Below the pieces are notes generated by a model. That model was not told the DNA's origin. It ran no database searches and worked only from the letters and a program-made list of their open reading frames with translations. Source: Actinomycetaceae bacterium (lineage in GTDB: Bacteria; Actinomycetota; Actinomycetes; Actinomycetales; Actinomycetaceae). From it: a DNA stretch of 51,800 bases. The translations under genes and the position numbers were made by a program. Location of the stretch: the NCBI GenBank assembly GCA_030532515.1, contig JAUNKY010000013.1, forward strand, positions 1 through 51,800. Direction: 5' to 3'. Shown piece after piece: positions 36,321 to 45,409 of the stretch; position 1 is the first letter of the stretch, and each line of letters starts with the position of its first letter.

Positions 36321-36758
36321 TTGGGCGGCTTGGATCGTATGAAAGAAAAAATCGGTTGGATCGGTGTAGAGAGCACCGAAGAAGAAACCTACGAATACGA
36401 AACTGATGACGACTACGGTTACGCCGAAGAATATGCAGAACCAGCCAACCTGGTCCCTGCTTTTAGCCGCCGACATGTAGAGGAAACCTCCGTGGATATT
36501 TCTCGCATCGTCACCATTCGCCCAGAAAGCTACGGCGAAGCAGAACTCATTGGGGAAGCTTTCCGCGATGGGTACCCGGTAATCGTCAACCTCACTGACA
36601 CTGTTGATGCTGGGCGTACCTTCGACTTCTGTTGCGGTTTAGTACACGGTCTGCGCGGACAAATTGAAATTATTACTCCCAAGGTGCTGCTACTTTCCCC
36701 AGCATCTGTAAAGGTACAAGGCAAGTCCTCTATCTCTCAGCGCCCCAGCTTCTTCTAA
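36321..36758 (+). CDS. sepF: Cell division protein SepF
   Basis: 145 residues: a short N-terminal amphipathic helix (GGLDRMKEKIGWIG), an acidic Tyr-rich linker and the SepF fold from about residue 58 (IVTIRPESYGEAELIGEAF...GLVHGLRGQIE). It tethers FtsZ to the membrane in bacteria lacking FtsA. TTG 36321 is chosen as start because GGGGAAAG is correctly spaced and the membrane helix needs these residues; ATG 36339 would cut it. Confidence 0.93.
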   Translation: MGGLDRMKEKIGWIGVESTEEETYEYETDDDYGYAEEYAEPANLVPAFSRRHVEETSVDISRIVTIRPESYGEAELIGEAFRDGYPVIVNLTDTVDAGRTFDFCCGLVHGLRGQIEIITPKVLLLSPASVKVQGKSSISQRPSFF

Positions 36759-36776
36759 AGCAGGTAAGCTAGCTGG

Positions 36777-37082
36777 ATGACTGAAATACTGCACCTACTG
36801 GGATATTTGGTACTAATCTTCACCCACCTGGCACTTATTGTGCTCATTAGCAGAATGGTGCTGGACTGGTTGAGTATTCTGTTACCGCAGGTGGAAATCC
36901 CACCTCTCTTAGCCGTCCTCGTTAATGTGATCTACAAACTTTCTAACCCGCCACTGGAATATCTGCGGAAATATCTGCCCCCGCTGCGGTTAGGAGAGAT
37001 TTCACTTGATATGGGATTTATTGTCCTCTTCGTACTTATTCTAATCGTGAGAAGAATTGCCAATTTCCTCATAGGTATGTAA
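36777..37082 (+). CDS. YggT-family membrane protein
   Basis: A 101-residue membrane protein with two hydrophobic regions (about 5-30 and 78-98) and the YggT element ISNPPLEYLRKYLPP-like sequence KLSNPPLEYLRKYLPP near 57. YggT proteins sit after sepF in many Gram-positive dcw clusters; their molecular role is unknown. Confidence 0.9.
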   Translation: MTEILHLLGYLVLIFTHLALIVLISRMVLDWLSILLPQVEIPPLLAVLVNVIYKLSNPPLEYLRKYLPPLRLGEISLDMGFIVLFVLILIVRRIANFLIGM

Positions 37083-37143
37083 AAGTGAAATAAATACAGG
37101 TAACCTGTAAGTATCTATTAGCGTGGTCTTAAGACTACATGAA

Positions 37144-37182
37144 GGTCGGCAGCTTCAGATTGAAGAAATCGACCTGCTGACC
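37144..37182 (+). promoter_or_regulatory. Hairpin in the divIVA 5' region
   Basis: GGTCGGCAG (37144-37152) pairs with CTGCTGACC (37174-37182) with one G-U, enclosing a CTTCA/TGAAG stem. Palindromes ACAGGTAACCTGT and GTCTTAAGAC lie upstream in the same 133-base gap. No U-run follows, so it is more likely leader structure than terminator. Confidence 0.45.
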
Positions 37183-37215
37183 AAATAATAAGAAATTGAT
37201 TCATGAGGTGAAAAC

Positions 37216-37824
37216 ATGGCACTGCTGACTACTGAAGAAGTCTTGAACAAGACTTTCGGCTCTGTGAAGTTCCGTGAAGGCTACGACCAGGCAGAAGTAG
37301 ACGAGTTCCTTGATGAAGTTGTCGAAACTATTTACGCTCTCCAGTTAGAAAACACCGAACTGAAGCAGCAGCTTGAAGCCGCACAGCACCGCATTGAAGA
37401 ACTAGAAGCAGGTGCCCCTGTAGTGGTAGCTGCTCCAGCTGTTGAAGAAGCACCAGTTGTTGAAGAAGTTGTAGAAGTAGCTCCAGTTGTGGAAGAACCA
37501 GTAGCGCCGGTAGCCCCAGTGGCTCCAGCAGCACCTGCCGCAACCGTACACGAAGATGCTTCCTCTATGCTGGCTCTGGCACAGCGCGTACACGATGACT
37601 ACGTACGCGAAGGTCGCGAACAGGGTGAACGCATCATCGCTGAAGCACACGCACAGTCTGACACCATCGTACGTGAAGCCGAAAACAAGCGTAACGACAT
37701 TCTCTCTCAGCTGGAATCCGATCGTAACCTGCTGGAAGGCAAGATCAACGAACTGAAGAGCTTCGAAGCTGACTACCGCAACCGGATGCGCGAACACCTC
37801 CAGCACCTGCTCGGAGAACTGTGA
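37216..37824 (+). CDS. divIVA: DivIVA/Wag31 polar growth and division scaffold
   Basis: 202 residues: the DivIVA membrane-binding N-terminus (LLTTEEVLNKTFGSVKFREG) and a first coiled coil to residue 65. A Val/Pro/Ala/Glu linker spans about 66-112, and a second coiled coil runs to the end. It marks negatively curved membrane at poles and septa and in actinobacteria directs tip growth. ATG follows GAGGTGAAAAC. Confidence 0.96.
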   Translation: MALLTTEEVLNKTFGSVKFREGYDQAEVDEFLDEVVETIYALQLENTELKQQLEAAQHRIEELEAGAPVVVAAPAVEEAPVVEEVVEVAPVVEEPVAPVAPVAPAAPAATVHEDASSMLALAQRVHDDYVREGREQGERIIAEAHAQSDTIVREAENKRNDILSQLESDRNLLEGKINELKSFEADYRNRMREHLQHLLGEL

Positions 37825-37860
37825 GCCTCTGACCTGCTCAGCTAATCGCAGACGTTTCAA

Positions 37861-37897
37861 GAAAAGCGGCGAAACCTACAAGGAATCGCCGCTTTTC
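37861..37897 (+). terminator. 12-bp hairpin after divIVA
   Basis: GAAAAGCGGCGA (37861-37872) pairs exactly with TCGCCGCTTTTC (37886-37897). Only a short U-run lies within the 3' arm, so termination may be partial, allowing read-through to lspA, which starts 33 bases later. Confidence 0.7.
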
Positions 37898-37929
37898 AGT
37901 TGGTCCACTTGCAGCAAAAGGTAATGAAA

Positions 37930-38493
37930 ATGGTACAGAACCGTTCTAAACTGCCCTACGCTACCTTCCTTCTAGTTGGCTTCTTTGGGTTACTCAGTGA
38001 CTACCTCACCAAAGAATGGGCGTTAAAAACCCTTAAAGAAGGGGAAGAATCTCCGCTACTGGGGGAAATAATCACCCTGCAGCTTCACTTCAACCCCGGG
38101 GCAGCATTTTCCTCCCTTCTAAACGCAACTTGGATCATTACCGTAGCCGCCACCTTAGTAATCGTCGCCATGCTCTATTACATGCGCAGAGTAGACTCAT
38201 ACGCCTGGGCAACCGCACTGGGCTTCCTCTTAGGTGGAGCCAGCGGAAACCTAGTGGATCGTCTGGTGCGTGAACCTGGTTTTGGCACTGGACACGTAGT
38301 GGACTTCCTCAACTACTCGGATTACTTCATCGGAAACGTAGCTGATATCTGGATTGTGGTAGCTGCGATTTTAATCTTTGGCCTGGCTTTAACTAATCAG
38401 CCTTTCCAAACGGCACCTAAAGAAATCACCGAATCAAACCCCCCGGTAAAAACAGAGACTGAGGTGGCAGCTGCAGGAGGCGACGATGAGTGA
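37930..38493 (+). CDS. lspA: Signal peptidase II (lipoprotein signal peptidase)
   Basis: 187 residues with four membrane helices and the two catalytic aspartates Asp110 (GNLVDRL) and Asp139 (NVADIWIVVAA). It cleaves prolipoprotein signal peptides. ATG 37930 is preferred to ATG 37924 or TTG 37900 since AAAAGG sits eight bases before it. The C-terminal 35 residues are an acidic tail. Overlaps the next gene by eight bases. Confidence 0.95.
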   Translation: MVQNRSKLPYATFLLVGFFGLLSDYLTKEWALKTLKEGEESPLLGEIITLQLHFNPGAAFSSLLNATWIITVAATLVIVAMLYYMRRVDSYAWATALGFLLGGASGNLVDRLVREPGFGTGHVVDFLNYSDYFIGNVADIWIVVAAILIFGLALTNQPFQTAPKEITESNPPVKTETEVAAAGGDDE

Positions 38494-39403
38494 CATCCGC
38501 TACCTGCCGGTCCCGGACGGTTTAGCCGGTGAACGCATTGATAGCGCCCTCTCCAGAATGCTGGGGCTGTCTCGTAGCGCCGCGGGGAAACTATTAGAAG
38601 ACGAAAAAGTTCGTGTCAATGGGCAAGTAGTTTCTAAGAGCCACCGGCTTTCTTTGGCAGAAATGATTGAAGTAGATCTAGAACCTCCTACGCTCACTCC
38701 CGCCCCGGTAGTCGGCATGGATATCATCTACGAAGACGAAGACTTGGTGGTAGTCAACAAACCCGTAGGGGTAGCTGCCCACGGCGGCCCCGGCTGGGAC
38801 GGGCCAACTGTTATCGCTAACTTAGAAGCTGCCGGCTTCAGAATCTCTACCTCTGGGCCGCCGGAACGCCAAGGGATCGTTCACCGCTTAGACGTAGGCA
38901 CTTCAGGGGCAATGGCCGTAGCCAAATCTGAACTTGCCTACACTAAGTTGAAGCATGCTTTCAAAGAACGCCGCGTGCACAAAATCTACCACGCGCTGGT
39001 TTCAGGACACCCGGACCCCCAGCGGGGCACTATCGATGCCCCCATCGCCCGTCACCCTTCTAAAGAATGGCGGATGGCGGTAGTTGCTGGCGGTCGCCCG
39101 GCAATCACTCACTATCAGACTCTGGAAGTCCTTCCCGGCGCAGCCCTAGTAGAAGTCACCTTGGAAACTGGACGCACCCATCAAATCCGCGTGCACTTTT
39201 CCACTATTGGACACCCCTGTATTGGTGATACCTTCTATGGGGCAGACGCAGCGCAGGCAGAGAAACTGGGCTTAACCCGCCAGTGGCTACACGCGGTAGA
39301 ACTGCAGTTCACCCATCCGCGTACTAACGAACTGACTATTGTACGCGCCCCTTATACAGAAGATTTACAGCGGGTTCTCACCGAGTTCCGCCAGTGGCAG
39401 TAA
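38486..39403 (+). CDS. RluA/RluD-family 23S rRNA pseudouridine synthase
   Basis: 305 residues: N-terminal S4 domain (GERIDSALSRMLGLSRSAAGK) and a pseudouridine synthase domain with catalytic Asp in HRLDVGTSGAMAVAK near 137, then ERRVHKIYHALV and TGRTHQIRVHF. The lspA-rluD pair is widespread. The exact target uridines cannot be read from sequence. Confidence 0.93.
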   Translation: MSDIRYLPVPDGLAGERIDSALSRMLGLSRSAAGKLLEDEKVRVNGQVVSKSHRLSLAEMIEVDLEPPTLTPAPVVGMDIIYEDEDLVVVNKPVGVAAHGGPGWDGPTVIANLEAAGFRISTSGPPERQGIVHRLDVGTSGAMAVAKSELAYTKLKHAFKERRVHKIYHALVSGHPDPQRGTIDAPIARHPSKEWRMAVVAGGRPAITHYQTLEVLPGAALVEVTLETGRTHQIRVHFSTIGHPCIGDTFYGADAAQAEKLGLTRQWLHAVELQFTHPRTNELTIVRAPYTEDLQRVLTEFRQWQ

Positions 39404-39410
39404 AAGCGGG

Positions 39411-39445
39411 TTAGCGCCCCTTGTAAAAACCGGTAAACTAGTTCT
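39411..39445 (+). promoter_or_regulatory. Candidate leaderless promoter of dnaE
   Basis: TTAGCG (39411), 17-base spacer and TAAACT (39434-39439). The A of the dnaE ATG is seven bases beyond the -10, where transcription should begin, and no Shine-Dalgarno sequence is present. This fits leaderless initiation, common in actinobacteria. Confidence 0.5.
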
Positions 39446-42400
39446 ATGGCTGTTTCAGACACTTTCGTTCACCTGCACAATCACACGGAATACTCCATGT
39501 TGGATGGGGCTTCAAAAATTGGCCCAATGGTGAAAGAAGCGGCTCGGTTGGAACAGCCCGCCATTGCGATTACCGACCACGGGTACCTGTTTGGTGCCTA
39601 CGAGTTCTATTCCAAAGCCCGCCAGCAGGGCGTGAAGCCAATTATTGGTCTGGAAGCGTATGTGACGCCAGGAACCTCGCGGTTTGATCGCACCCGCGTG
39701 CGCTGGGGTGAAGAATGGCAGTCTGCAGACGATGTGTCTGCCCGCGGCGCATACACGCACTTAACTTTGCTGGCTGAAACAACTGAGGGGATGCACAACC
39801 TTTTCCGCCTGGGCTCAATGGCGTCGCTGGAAGGGCAGTGGGGGAAGTGGCCACGCATTGACATGGAGCTACTGGAACAGTACTCCAAAGGTCTGATTGC
39901 CTTCACCGGCTGTCCTTCTTCAGAAGTGCAAACTCGCCTGCGCCTGGGGCACTGGGATGAAGCCGTAGCCGCCGCCGGGCGCCTGCAGGATATTTTCGGC
40001 AAGGATAATCTTTTTGTCGAGTTCATGGATCACGGCATCGACATTGAACGCCGGGTGCGTACCGACCTGATTAAACTTTCAGAACACCTGAAAATCCCTA
40101 CGGTCGTAACTAATGATGCCCACTATGTCACCGCTGAAGACGCGGGGATTCAAGACGCTTTGCTGTGTATTAACTCGGGCGTTACTTTAGATACGCCCGA
40201 CCGGTTTAAGTTCGACGGATCCGGCTATTACATTCGTTCTTCTGAGTCTATGCGCCGAGACTGGCAAGACATTCCCCAGGCCTGTGACAATACTTTGTTG
40301 ATCGCTGAACGTTGCAACGTAGAATTCACCGAAGGTGTCTCTTACATGCCGCGTTTCCCCGTTCCCGAGGGCGAAGATGAAACTTCTTGGTTCATTAAGG
40401 AAGTTGAACGCGGTCTACACCTGCGCTTCCCGCAGGGAATCCCTGATGCAGTACGCAAACAGGCTGAATACGAAGTCGGCATCATCAACCAGATGAAGTT
40501 CCCCGGCTACTTCCTGGTCGTTTCCGACTTCATCCGGTGGGCAAAAGAACAGGGAATTCGCGTTGGCCCAGGACGTGGATCTGGTGCTGGTTCGATGGTG
40601 GCTTACGCTATGCAGATTACGGATTTGAATCCGCTGGACCACGGGTTGCTATTCGAACGTTTCTTGAACCCCGAACGTGTGTCGATGCCTGACTTCGACG
40701 TTGACTTTGACGAACGTAGGCGCGGGGAAGTCATCGAATACGTAACAAAGAAGTACGGTGATGACCGCGTTGCCCAGGTAGTTACCTACGGAAAGATTAA
40801 GACGAAGCAGGCTCTGAAAGACTCTTGCCGCGTCATGGGACGTCCCTTCTCTTTAGGTGAACAGCTTACGAAAGCACTGCCACCTACTGTGATGGGTAAA
40901 GATATTTCGATCGCCGGTATCTTCAACAAGGAAGATAAACGCTACGAAGAGGCAGCTGAGTTCAGACGCTTCTATGAGGAAAATCCCGATACTCATTCGA
41001 TTGTCGAGATGGCAAAGGGTCTGGAAGACATCACCCGCCAATGGGGCGTGCACGCCTGTGCGGTGATCATGTCCTCGGTGCCTCTCCAACAGGTAATTCC
41101 GTTGATGCAGCGCCCTCAGGACGGGGCTATTATTACCCAGTTTGACTACCCAACCTGTGAGTCGCTGGGCCTGTTGAAGATGGACTTCTTGGGACTACGC
41201 AACCTGACGGTGATTTCTGACGCGTTGGATAACATCGAACGCAACGGCAAACCGCGTCCCGATATTGACCACGTTGAGCTAACTGACCGCAAAACCTTCG
41301 AACTGTTAGGAACTGGGGAAACCCTGGGGATCTTCCAGCTTGATGGCGCGGGAATGCAAAAGCTGCTCAAGCGCATGGCTCCAGACAACTTCGAAGACAT
41401 TTCCGCAGTAGGCGCGCTGTACCGTCCCGGCCCGATGGGCGCAGACTCTCACAATAAGTACGCGGATCGTAAAAATGGGCGCGCCGAGATTGAACCGATC
41501 CACCCTGAGCTAGAAGAACCTCTGAAAGAGATTTTGGGAACCACCTACGGTTTGATCGTTTACCAGGAACAGGTTATGGCGATCGCCCAGAAAGTTGCCG
41601 GCTACTCTTTGGGACAAGCAGACTTGCTGCGCCGCGCAATGGGTAAGAAGAAGAAAGAAATCCTGGATAAGGAATACGTTCCATTCCACGCCGGCATGAT
41701 TGAACGCGGCTACTCGGAAGAGTGCGTAAAGACCCTCTGGGATATTTTGGTTCCGTTCTCTAACTACGCTTTCAACAAGTCTCACTCGGCAGCCTACGGG
41801 CTGGTCTCCTATATGACGGCGTGGCTAAAGGCCAACTATCCAGTAGAGTACATGGCGGCTTTGCTGACCTCGCAAAAAGACAATAAGGACAAACTGGGGC
41901 TTTACCTAGCTGAATGTCGACGGATGGGCATTACGGTGCTACCCCCTGATGTGAACGTTTCCGATGCAAACTTCACTGCCGTAGGCGATGATATTCGCTT
42001 CGGCTTGGCTGCAATCCGCAACGTGGGTATTAACGTGGTCGAAGGGATTGTGAATGCCCGTAAAGAAAAGGGCCTGTACGATTCTTTCGCTTCCTTCTTA
42101 GATAAAGTCCCTGCGCAAGTATGTAATAAGCGCACGATTGAATCGCTGATTAAATCCGGAGCTTTTGACTCAGTGGAACCTTGCCGACGTGCTCTGGTTG
42201 CGGTACACGAAGAAGCTGTTGAAGCTGCCGTGAAGTTAAAACGCAATGAAGCTGCCGGACAGTTTGACCTTTTTGGCGCCATGTTTGATTCGGCCGAAGT
42301 ACAGATGATGACGGTTGATGTCCCGAAGATGCCGGACTGGCCGAAATCTGAAAAGCTGGCGCATGAACGTGACATGCTGGGCCTGTACGTTTCTGACCAC

Positions 42401-42985
42401 CCGCTTTCTGGGATTCAAAAAGCTTTGGAACGCTACCAGGATGAGCAAATCGCGCAGATTAAGATCGGCGATGGGGAAACCCAGCGGGACCGGCAGATGG
42501 TTAAAGTCGCCGGTTTGATTACCGGCGTGCAGATTAAAACTACGCGTAAAGGCGAACTCTGGGCAATCGCGACTTTGGAAGACTTGTCTTCGTCGATTGA
42601 AATCCTCTTCTTCCCTCGCAACTACGCCTCAATTTCACATGCGCTGGCAACCGACCTGGTAGTGCAGGTAGAAGCTCGCGTGCAGAACCGCGATGAGGAA
42701 GTCTCTTTAACCGGCCAGTCGATGACTATCTTGGATCTGGGAGAAGACGGCACAGTTCCGTTCGTGTTAGAACTTCCTTGGCATAAGTGTACAGAAGAAA
42801 CTATGGAAGCTTTGGCACAGGTACTTTCTCAGCATCAGGGGGATTCCCCGGTTTACCTGCGGGTGACGCGTCCTGGCATGAATACCACCGTCTTGGATTT
42901 GGGAGCTAAGTACGCCGTGGCCACGTCTACTGCCTTGCACGCTGACGTGAAAGCTTTGCTAGGTCCAGCTGCCCTCTACAGCTAG
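39446..42985 (+). CDS. dnaE: DNA polymerase III alpha subunit
   Basis: The replicative polymerase, 1179 residues. The N-terminal PHP domain starts HLHNHTEYSMLDGASK and has ITDHGYLFGA. The palm carries PGRGSGAGSMVAYAM and the catalytic PDFDVDFDE with Asp416 and Asp418. The finger region is followed by a C-terminal OB fold (AGLITGVQIKTTRKGELWAI). It is DnaE1-like in length. It stands as its own unit after the rluD-like gene. Confidence 0.97.
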   Translation: MAVSDTFVHLHNHTEYSMLDGASKIGPMVKEAARLEQPAIAITDHGYLFGAYEFYSKARQQGVKPIIGLEAYVTPGTSRFDRTRVRWGEEWQSADDVSARGAYTHLTLLAETTEGMHNLFRLGSMASLEGQWGKWPRIDMELLEQYSKGLIAFTGCPSSEVQTRLRLGHWDEAVAAAGRLQDIFGKDNLFVEFMDHGIDIERRVRTDLIKLSEHLKIPTVVTNDAHYVTAEDAGIQDALLCINSGVTLDTPDRFKFDGSGYYIRSSESMRRDWQDIPQACDNTLLIAERCNVEFTEGVSYMPRFPVPEGEDETSWFIKEVERGLHLRFPQGIPDAVRKQAEYEVGIINQMKFPGYFLVVSDFIRWAKEQGIRVGPGRGSGAGSMVAYAMQITDLNPLDHGLLFERFLNPERVSMPDFDVDFDERRRGEVIEYVTKKYGDDRVAQVVTYGKIKTKQALKDSCRVMGRPFSLGEQLTKALPPTVMGKDISIAGIFNKEDKRYEEAAEFRRFYEENPDTHSIVEMAKGLEDITRQWGVHACAVIMSSVPLQQVIPLMQRPQDGAIITQFDYPTCESLGLLKMDFLGLRNLTVISDALDNIERNGKPRPDIDHVELTDRKTFELLGTGETLGIFQLDGAGMQKLLKRMAPDNFEDISAVGALYRPGPMGADSHNKYADRKNGRAEIEPIHPELEEPLKEILGTTYGLIVYQEQVMAIAQKVAGYSLGQADLLRRAMGKKKKEILDKEYVPFHAGMIERGYSEECVKTLWDILVPFSNYAFNKSHSAAYGLVSYMTAWLKANYPVEYMAALLTSQKDNKDKLGLYLAECRRMGITVLPPDVNVSDANFTAVGDDIRFGLAAIRNVGINVVEGIVNARKEKGLYDSFASFLDKVPAQVCNKRTIESLIKSGAFDSVEPCRRALVAVHEEAVEAAVKLKRNEAAGQFDLFGAMFDSAEVQMMTVDVPKMPDWPKSEKLAHERDMLGLYVSDHPLSGIQKALERYQDEQIAQIKIGDGETQRDRQMVKVAGLITGVQIKTTRKGELWAIATLEDLSSSIEILFFPRNYASISHALATDLVVQVEARVQNRDEEVSLTGQSMTILDLGEDGTVPFVLELPWHKCTEETMEALAQVLSQHQGDSPVYLRVTRPGMNTTVLDLGAKYAVATSTALHADVKALLGPAALYS

Positions 42986-43034
42986 AGGTTGGAGCTAGTT
43001 GCTGAATCTTACCGGCAGCGGCGCCCTCGAGAAG

Positions 43035-43073
43035 AAAAAACTGTGCCCCCGTAGGGAAAACCTCGGGGACACA
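43035..43073 (-). terminator. Terminator of the S4-domain gene, minus strand
   Basis: TGTGTCCCCG and CGGGGGCACA (minus-strand reading, one G-U) form a stem followed by AGTTTTTT. It lies 14 bases past the stop of the minus-strand S4 gene and faces dnaE, so it may also help separate the convergent transcripts. Confidence 0.85.
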
Positions 43074-43086
43074 TGCAGTTGCGTGG

Positions 43087-43329
43087 CTATTCGGGAAGCA
43101 CCTGCAGGCGCACCGATTCCGTGTAATCCCCGTAATCAACGGTGATAACTTGCCCGTCTTTTAATTGTTTTCCGCGCTGCGTTTCCGCAACTCCGTCAAC
43201 GAATACCCAGCCACCTTGAATGGCGGCGCGAGCTTCGGCACCGTCTTCAACTAAGTTAGCTAGTTTCAGCAGTTGTCCCAGGCGGATTACGCCGGTAACG
43301 GAGATGGTGGGTAGATTTTCGGTCTGCAT
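43087..43329 (-). CDS. Small S4-domain RNA-binding protein
   Basis: 80 residues consisting of little more than one S4 domain (IRLGQLLKLANLVEDGAEAR, then GWVFVDGVAETQRGKQLKDGQ). It resembles the YbcJ/YaaA-type stand-alone S4 proteins, which bind structured RNA or stalled ribosomes. The precise role is unknown. AAGGAAAAACC precedes the ATG. Confidence 0.88.
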   Translation of the reverse strand: MQTENLPTISVTGVIRLGQLLKLANLVEDGAEARAAIQGGWVFVDGVAETQRGKQLKDGQVITVDYGDYTESVRLQVLPE

Positions 43330-43338
43330 GGTTTTTCC

Positions 43339-43779
43339 TTAAAGCTTGCGGCGGTAGAAGAAATAGAAGATGACGAAACTGAAGGTAATCCCTAACATAT
43401 CCGCAATTGCATCGATGTAGCTACCGGTGCGGTAGTACAGCAGTCGATCTTGAATGATTTCCGTTAGCCACGCGTAAGTCCCCAGGACAATGAAAACAAA
43501 GCCGGGGCGCAGATGTGATAGATAGAGCGCCATTGCAATGAGGGCACAGCTGCTGAAGTGGACGATCAGGTCAAACCCGGTCTCTGTAGGGGCAGTTACG
43601 CCTGGTAGGGGAGTTAGGATCTGATTCAAAGTAAGTAGCCAAGCGGCTGGTTCAGATGGGGGAGAGTCATTAAAAAGCACATAGCCTTGGATGATGAGTA
43701 AAATCACTGCCAGGGTGAGCCAGCGATAGTTCGGAGCAATATCGCGGTGGAAGTAATCGGTGGGTGAGAAGGGATTCAT
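43339..43779 (-). CDS. VanZ-like membrane protein
   Basis: 146 residues with four hydrophobic segments and the VanZ-type conserved acidic/His positions FDLIVHF, AWLTEIIQD and DAIADMLGI. VanZ homologues are membrane proteins of unclear role in envelope biology. ATG 43779 is taken as start; a frame extending to TTG 43926 adds 49 residues without similarity or ribosome site and passes through a CGAGGGCG copy. The ribosome site for 43779 is also weak. Confidence 0.8.
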   Translation of the reverse strand: MNPFSPTDYFHRDIAPNYRWLTLAVILLIIQGYVLFNDSPPSEPAAWLLTLNQILTPLPGVTAPTETGFDLIVHFSSCALIAMALYLSHLRPGFVFIVLGTYAWLTEIIQDRLLYYRTGSYIDAIADMLGITFSFVIFYFFYRRKL

Positions 43780-44014
43780 AGTTGTAATTTTCAGGGTTTT
43801 TGCCTGGTAACGCAACTTTCTTGGCTTCGGCGATTCGTCTTTATCTATTGGCGGTTGCTGATTCCGAGGGCGCCCAAAAGCCTTTTGTGACACAAAAGCG
43901 TCTGAATAGTGGACAGGCTTTTTCAATTGTTAAGGAAAATCACTAGCATTTAGGCATACGCGAGTGTGACGAGCTCGTCCGGAGCTTGCCGCGTAAACAA
44001 AAAAGGAAATAATC

Positions 44015-45235
44015 GTGAATCTACAAAAAATCCCACTATTTGCCTGGGTACTAGTAGCCATCATCCTGGCCGTAGTCTTCGGCCAATTCATGCCCGTTGA
44101 AGTCGCCCGTCTCTTCTTCACCTTCAACTCTATCTTCGGGGCCTTCCTGGGGTTCGTTATTCCACTGATTATTATTGGGCTGGTAACGCCCGCAATTGCT
44201 GAACTTGGCTCCGGATCCGGACGCTGGATTGCCTTAACAGCTGGTATTGCCTATACCTCCACCCTAATCGCAGGATTCCTCACCTGGGGTGCCAGCCAAG
44301 TAGTCTTCCCCGCCTTCCTCACCAAAGGCCAAAGCACTGAGCTAGCCGGAGAAGAAGTTGCCGGACTGACCCCTTACTTCACTGTCACCAACAGCGCCAG
44401 CGGATCCGGGATTGAAATCGTCCTTACCCCACTCATGGGCGTAATGACCGCACTGGTACTGGCATTCATCACCGGTTTGGGCCTGTCCTTGGTCCAGGGT
44501 GACGTAGTACGCCGCGGGTTCGCAGAATTCCGCGTCATCGTCGTCGCCATGGTCGAAAAGATCCTGATCCCCCTGCTGCCACTGCACATTTTCGGCATCT
44601 TCTTGCAGCTGACCATGAGTGGTCAGGTTGGTCGCGTCCTCTCAATCTTCCTGGTCGTAGTAGTCCTCACCTTCGCGCTTACCATCTTCTACCTGCTCAT
44701 GCAGTACACCCTGGCAGGCGCGGTAGCCGGACGCAACCCACTGAAGGCACTGTGGAATATGAAGGAAGCTTACCTCACCGCCCTCGGCACCTCGTCCTCA
44801 GCGGCAACCATCCCAGTCACGCTAAAGTGCACCGAAGCCAACGGCGTTTCCAAGCCCGTTGCTTCTTTCACCATCCCACTGTGCGCCACCATCCACCTCT
44901 CTGGATCAACCATTAAGATTGTTGGCTTCTCACTGGCAATCATCTTCCTCAGTGGCGGAGACATGTCCCTGGCTGCATACGCACCATTCATCTTCCTACT
45001 GGGAGTTATGATGGTCGCTGCTCCAGGCGTGCCTGGCGGCGCAATTGCGGCCGCAGCCGGTCTGCTGGGTTCCATGCTGGGCTTCGACGAAAGCCAAATC
45101 GGTCTGATGTTCGCAACCTACATCGCCCTGGACTCATTCGGTACCGCAACCAACGTAACTGGTGACGGCGCCATTGCCCTGATCATGGATAAATTCGCTG
45201 GAAAGAAACTGGCTAAAGCACAAGCTGAACAGTAA
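44015..45235 (+). CDS. Dicarboxylate/amino acid:cation symporter (DAACS family)
   Basis: A 406-residue transporter with about eight membrane segments and the GltP-type re-entrant loop TSSSAATIPVTLK near residue 268. The second loop region reads CATIHLSGSTIKI where glutamate transporters have NMDG, and the last substrate motif reads DSFGTATNVTGDGA without the usual Arg of the RT motif. It is therefore a Na+ or H+ symporter of this family but probably not an aspartate/glutamate carrier; a neutral amino acid such as serine/threonine is possible. GTG start behind AAAAAGGAAATAATC. A 235-base gap upstream holds no gene. Confidence 0.88.
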   Translation: MNLQKIPLFAWVLVAIILAVVFGQFMPVEVARLFFTFNSIFGAFLGFVIPLIIIGLVTPAIAELGSGSGRWIALTAGIAYTSTLIAGFLTWGASQVVFPAFLTKGQSTELAGEEVAGLTPYFTVTNSASGSGIEIVLTPLMGVMTALVLAFITGLGLSLVQGDVVRRGFAEFRVIVVAMVEKILIPLLPLHIFGIFLQLTMSGQVGRVLSIFLVVVVLTFALTIFYLLMQYTLAGAVAGRNPLKALWNMKEAYLTALGTSSSAATIPVTLKCTEANGVSKPVASFTIPLCATIHLSGSTIKIVGFSLAIIFLSGGDMSLAAYAPFIFLLGVMMVAAPGVPGGAIAAAAGLLGSMLGFDESQIGLMFATYIALDSFGTATNVTGDGAIALIMDKFAGKKLAKAQAEQ

Positions 45236-45264
45236 ACCCGCGAAAACATCTAAAACCTACTTCT

Positions 45265-45299
45265 AAAGAAGCGCAGAGAAACCCTCTCTGCGCTTCTTT
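45265..45299 (+). terminator. Terminator after the symporter
   Basis: AAAGAAGCGCAGAGA pairs exactly with TCTCTGCGCTTCTTT (15 bp) around AACCC. The 3' arm ends in TTT. Confidence 0.88.
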
Positions 45300-45409
45300 A
45301 ATGCAAAACGACTGGTAAAGCCTACCAAAACGGGCGCCAGGGTATTTTTCTAACCCCAATGTAGTGTTTAATAGAGATATTGGCATTAAGAGTTCCGAAA
45401 GGACCCCCA

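Noticed and set aside
43780-43926. N-terminal extension of the VanZ-like protein
   Set aside because: Polar residues unlike the family, TTG start without ribosome site. The gap 43780-44014 has only a CGAGGGCG copy and probable promoter.
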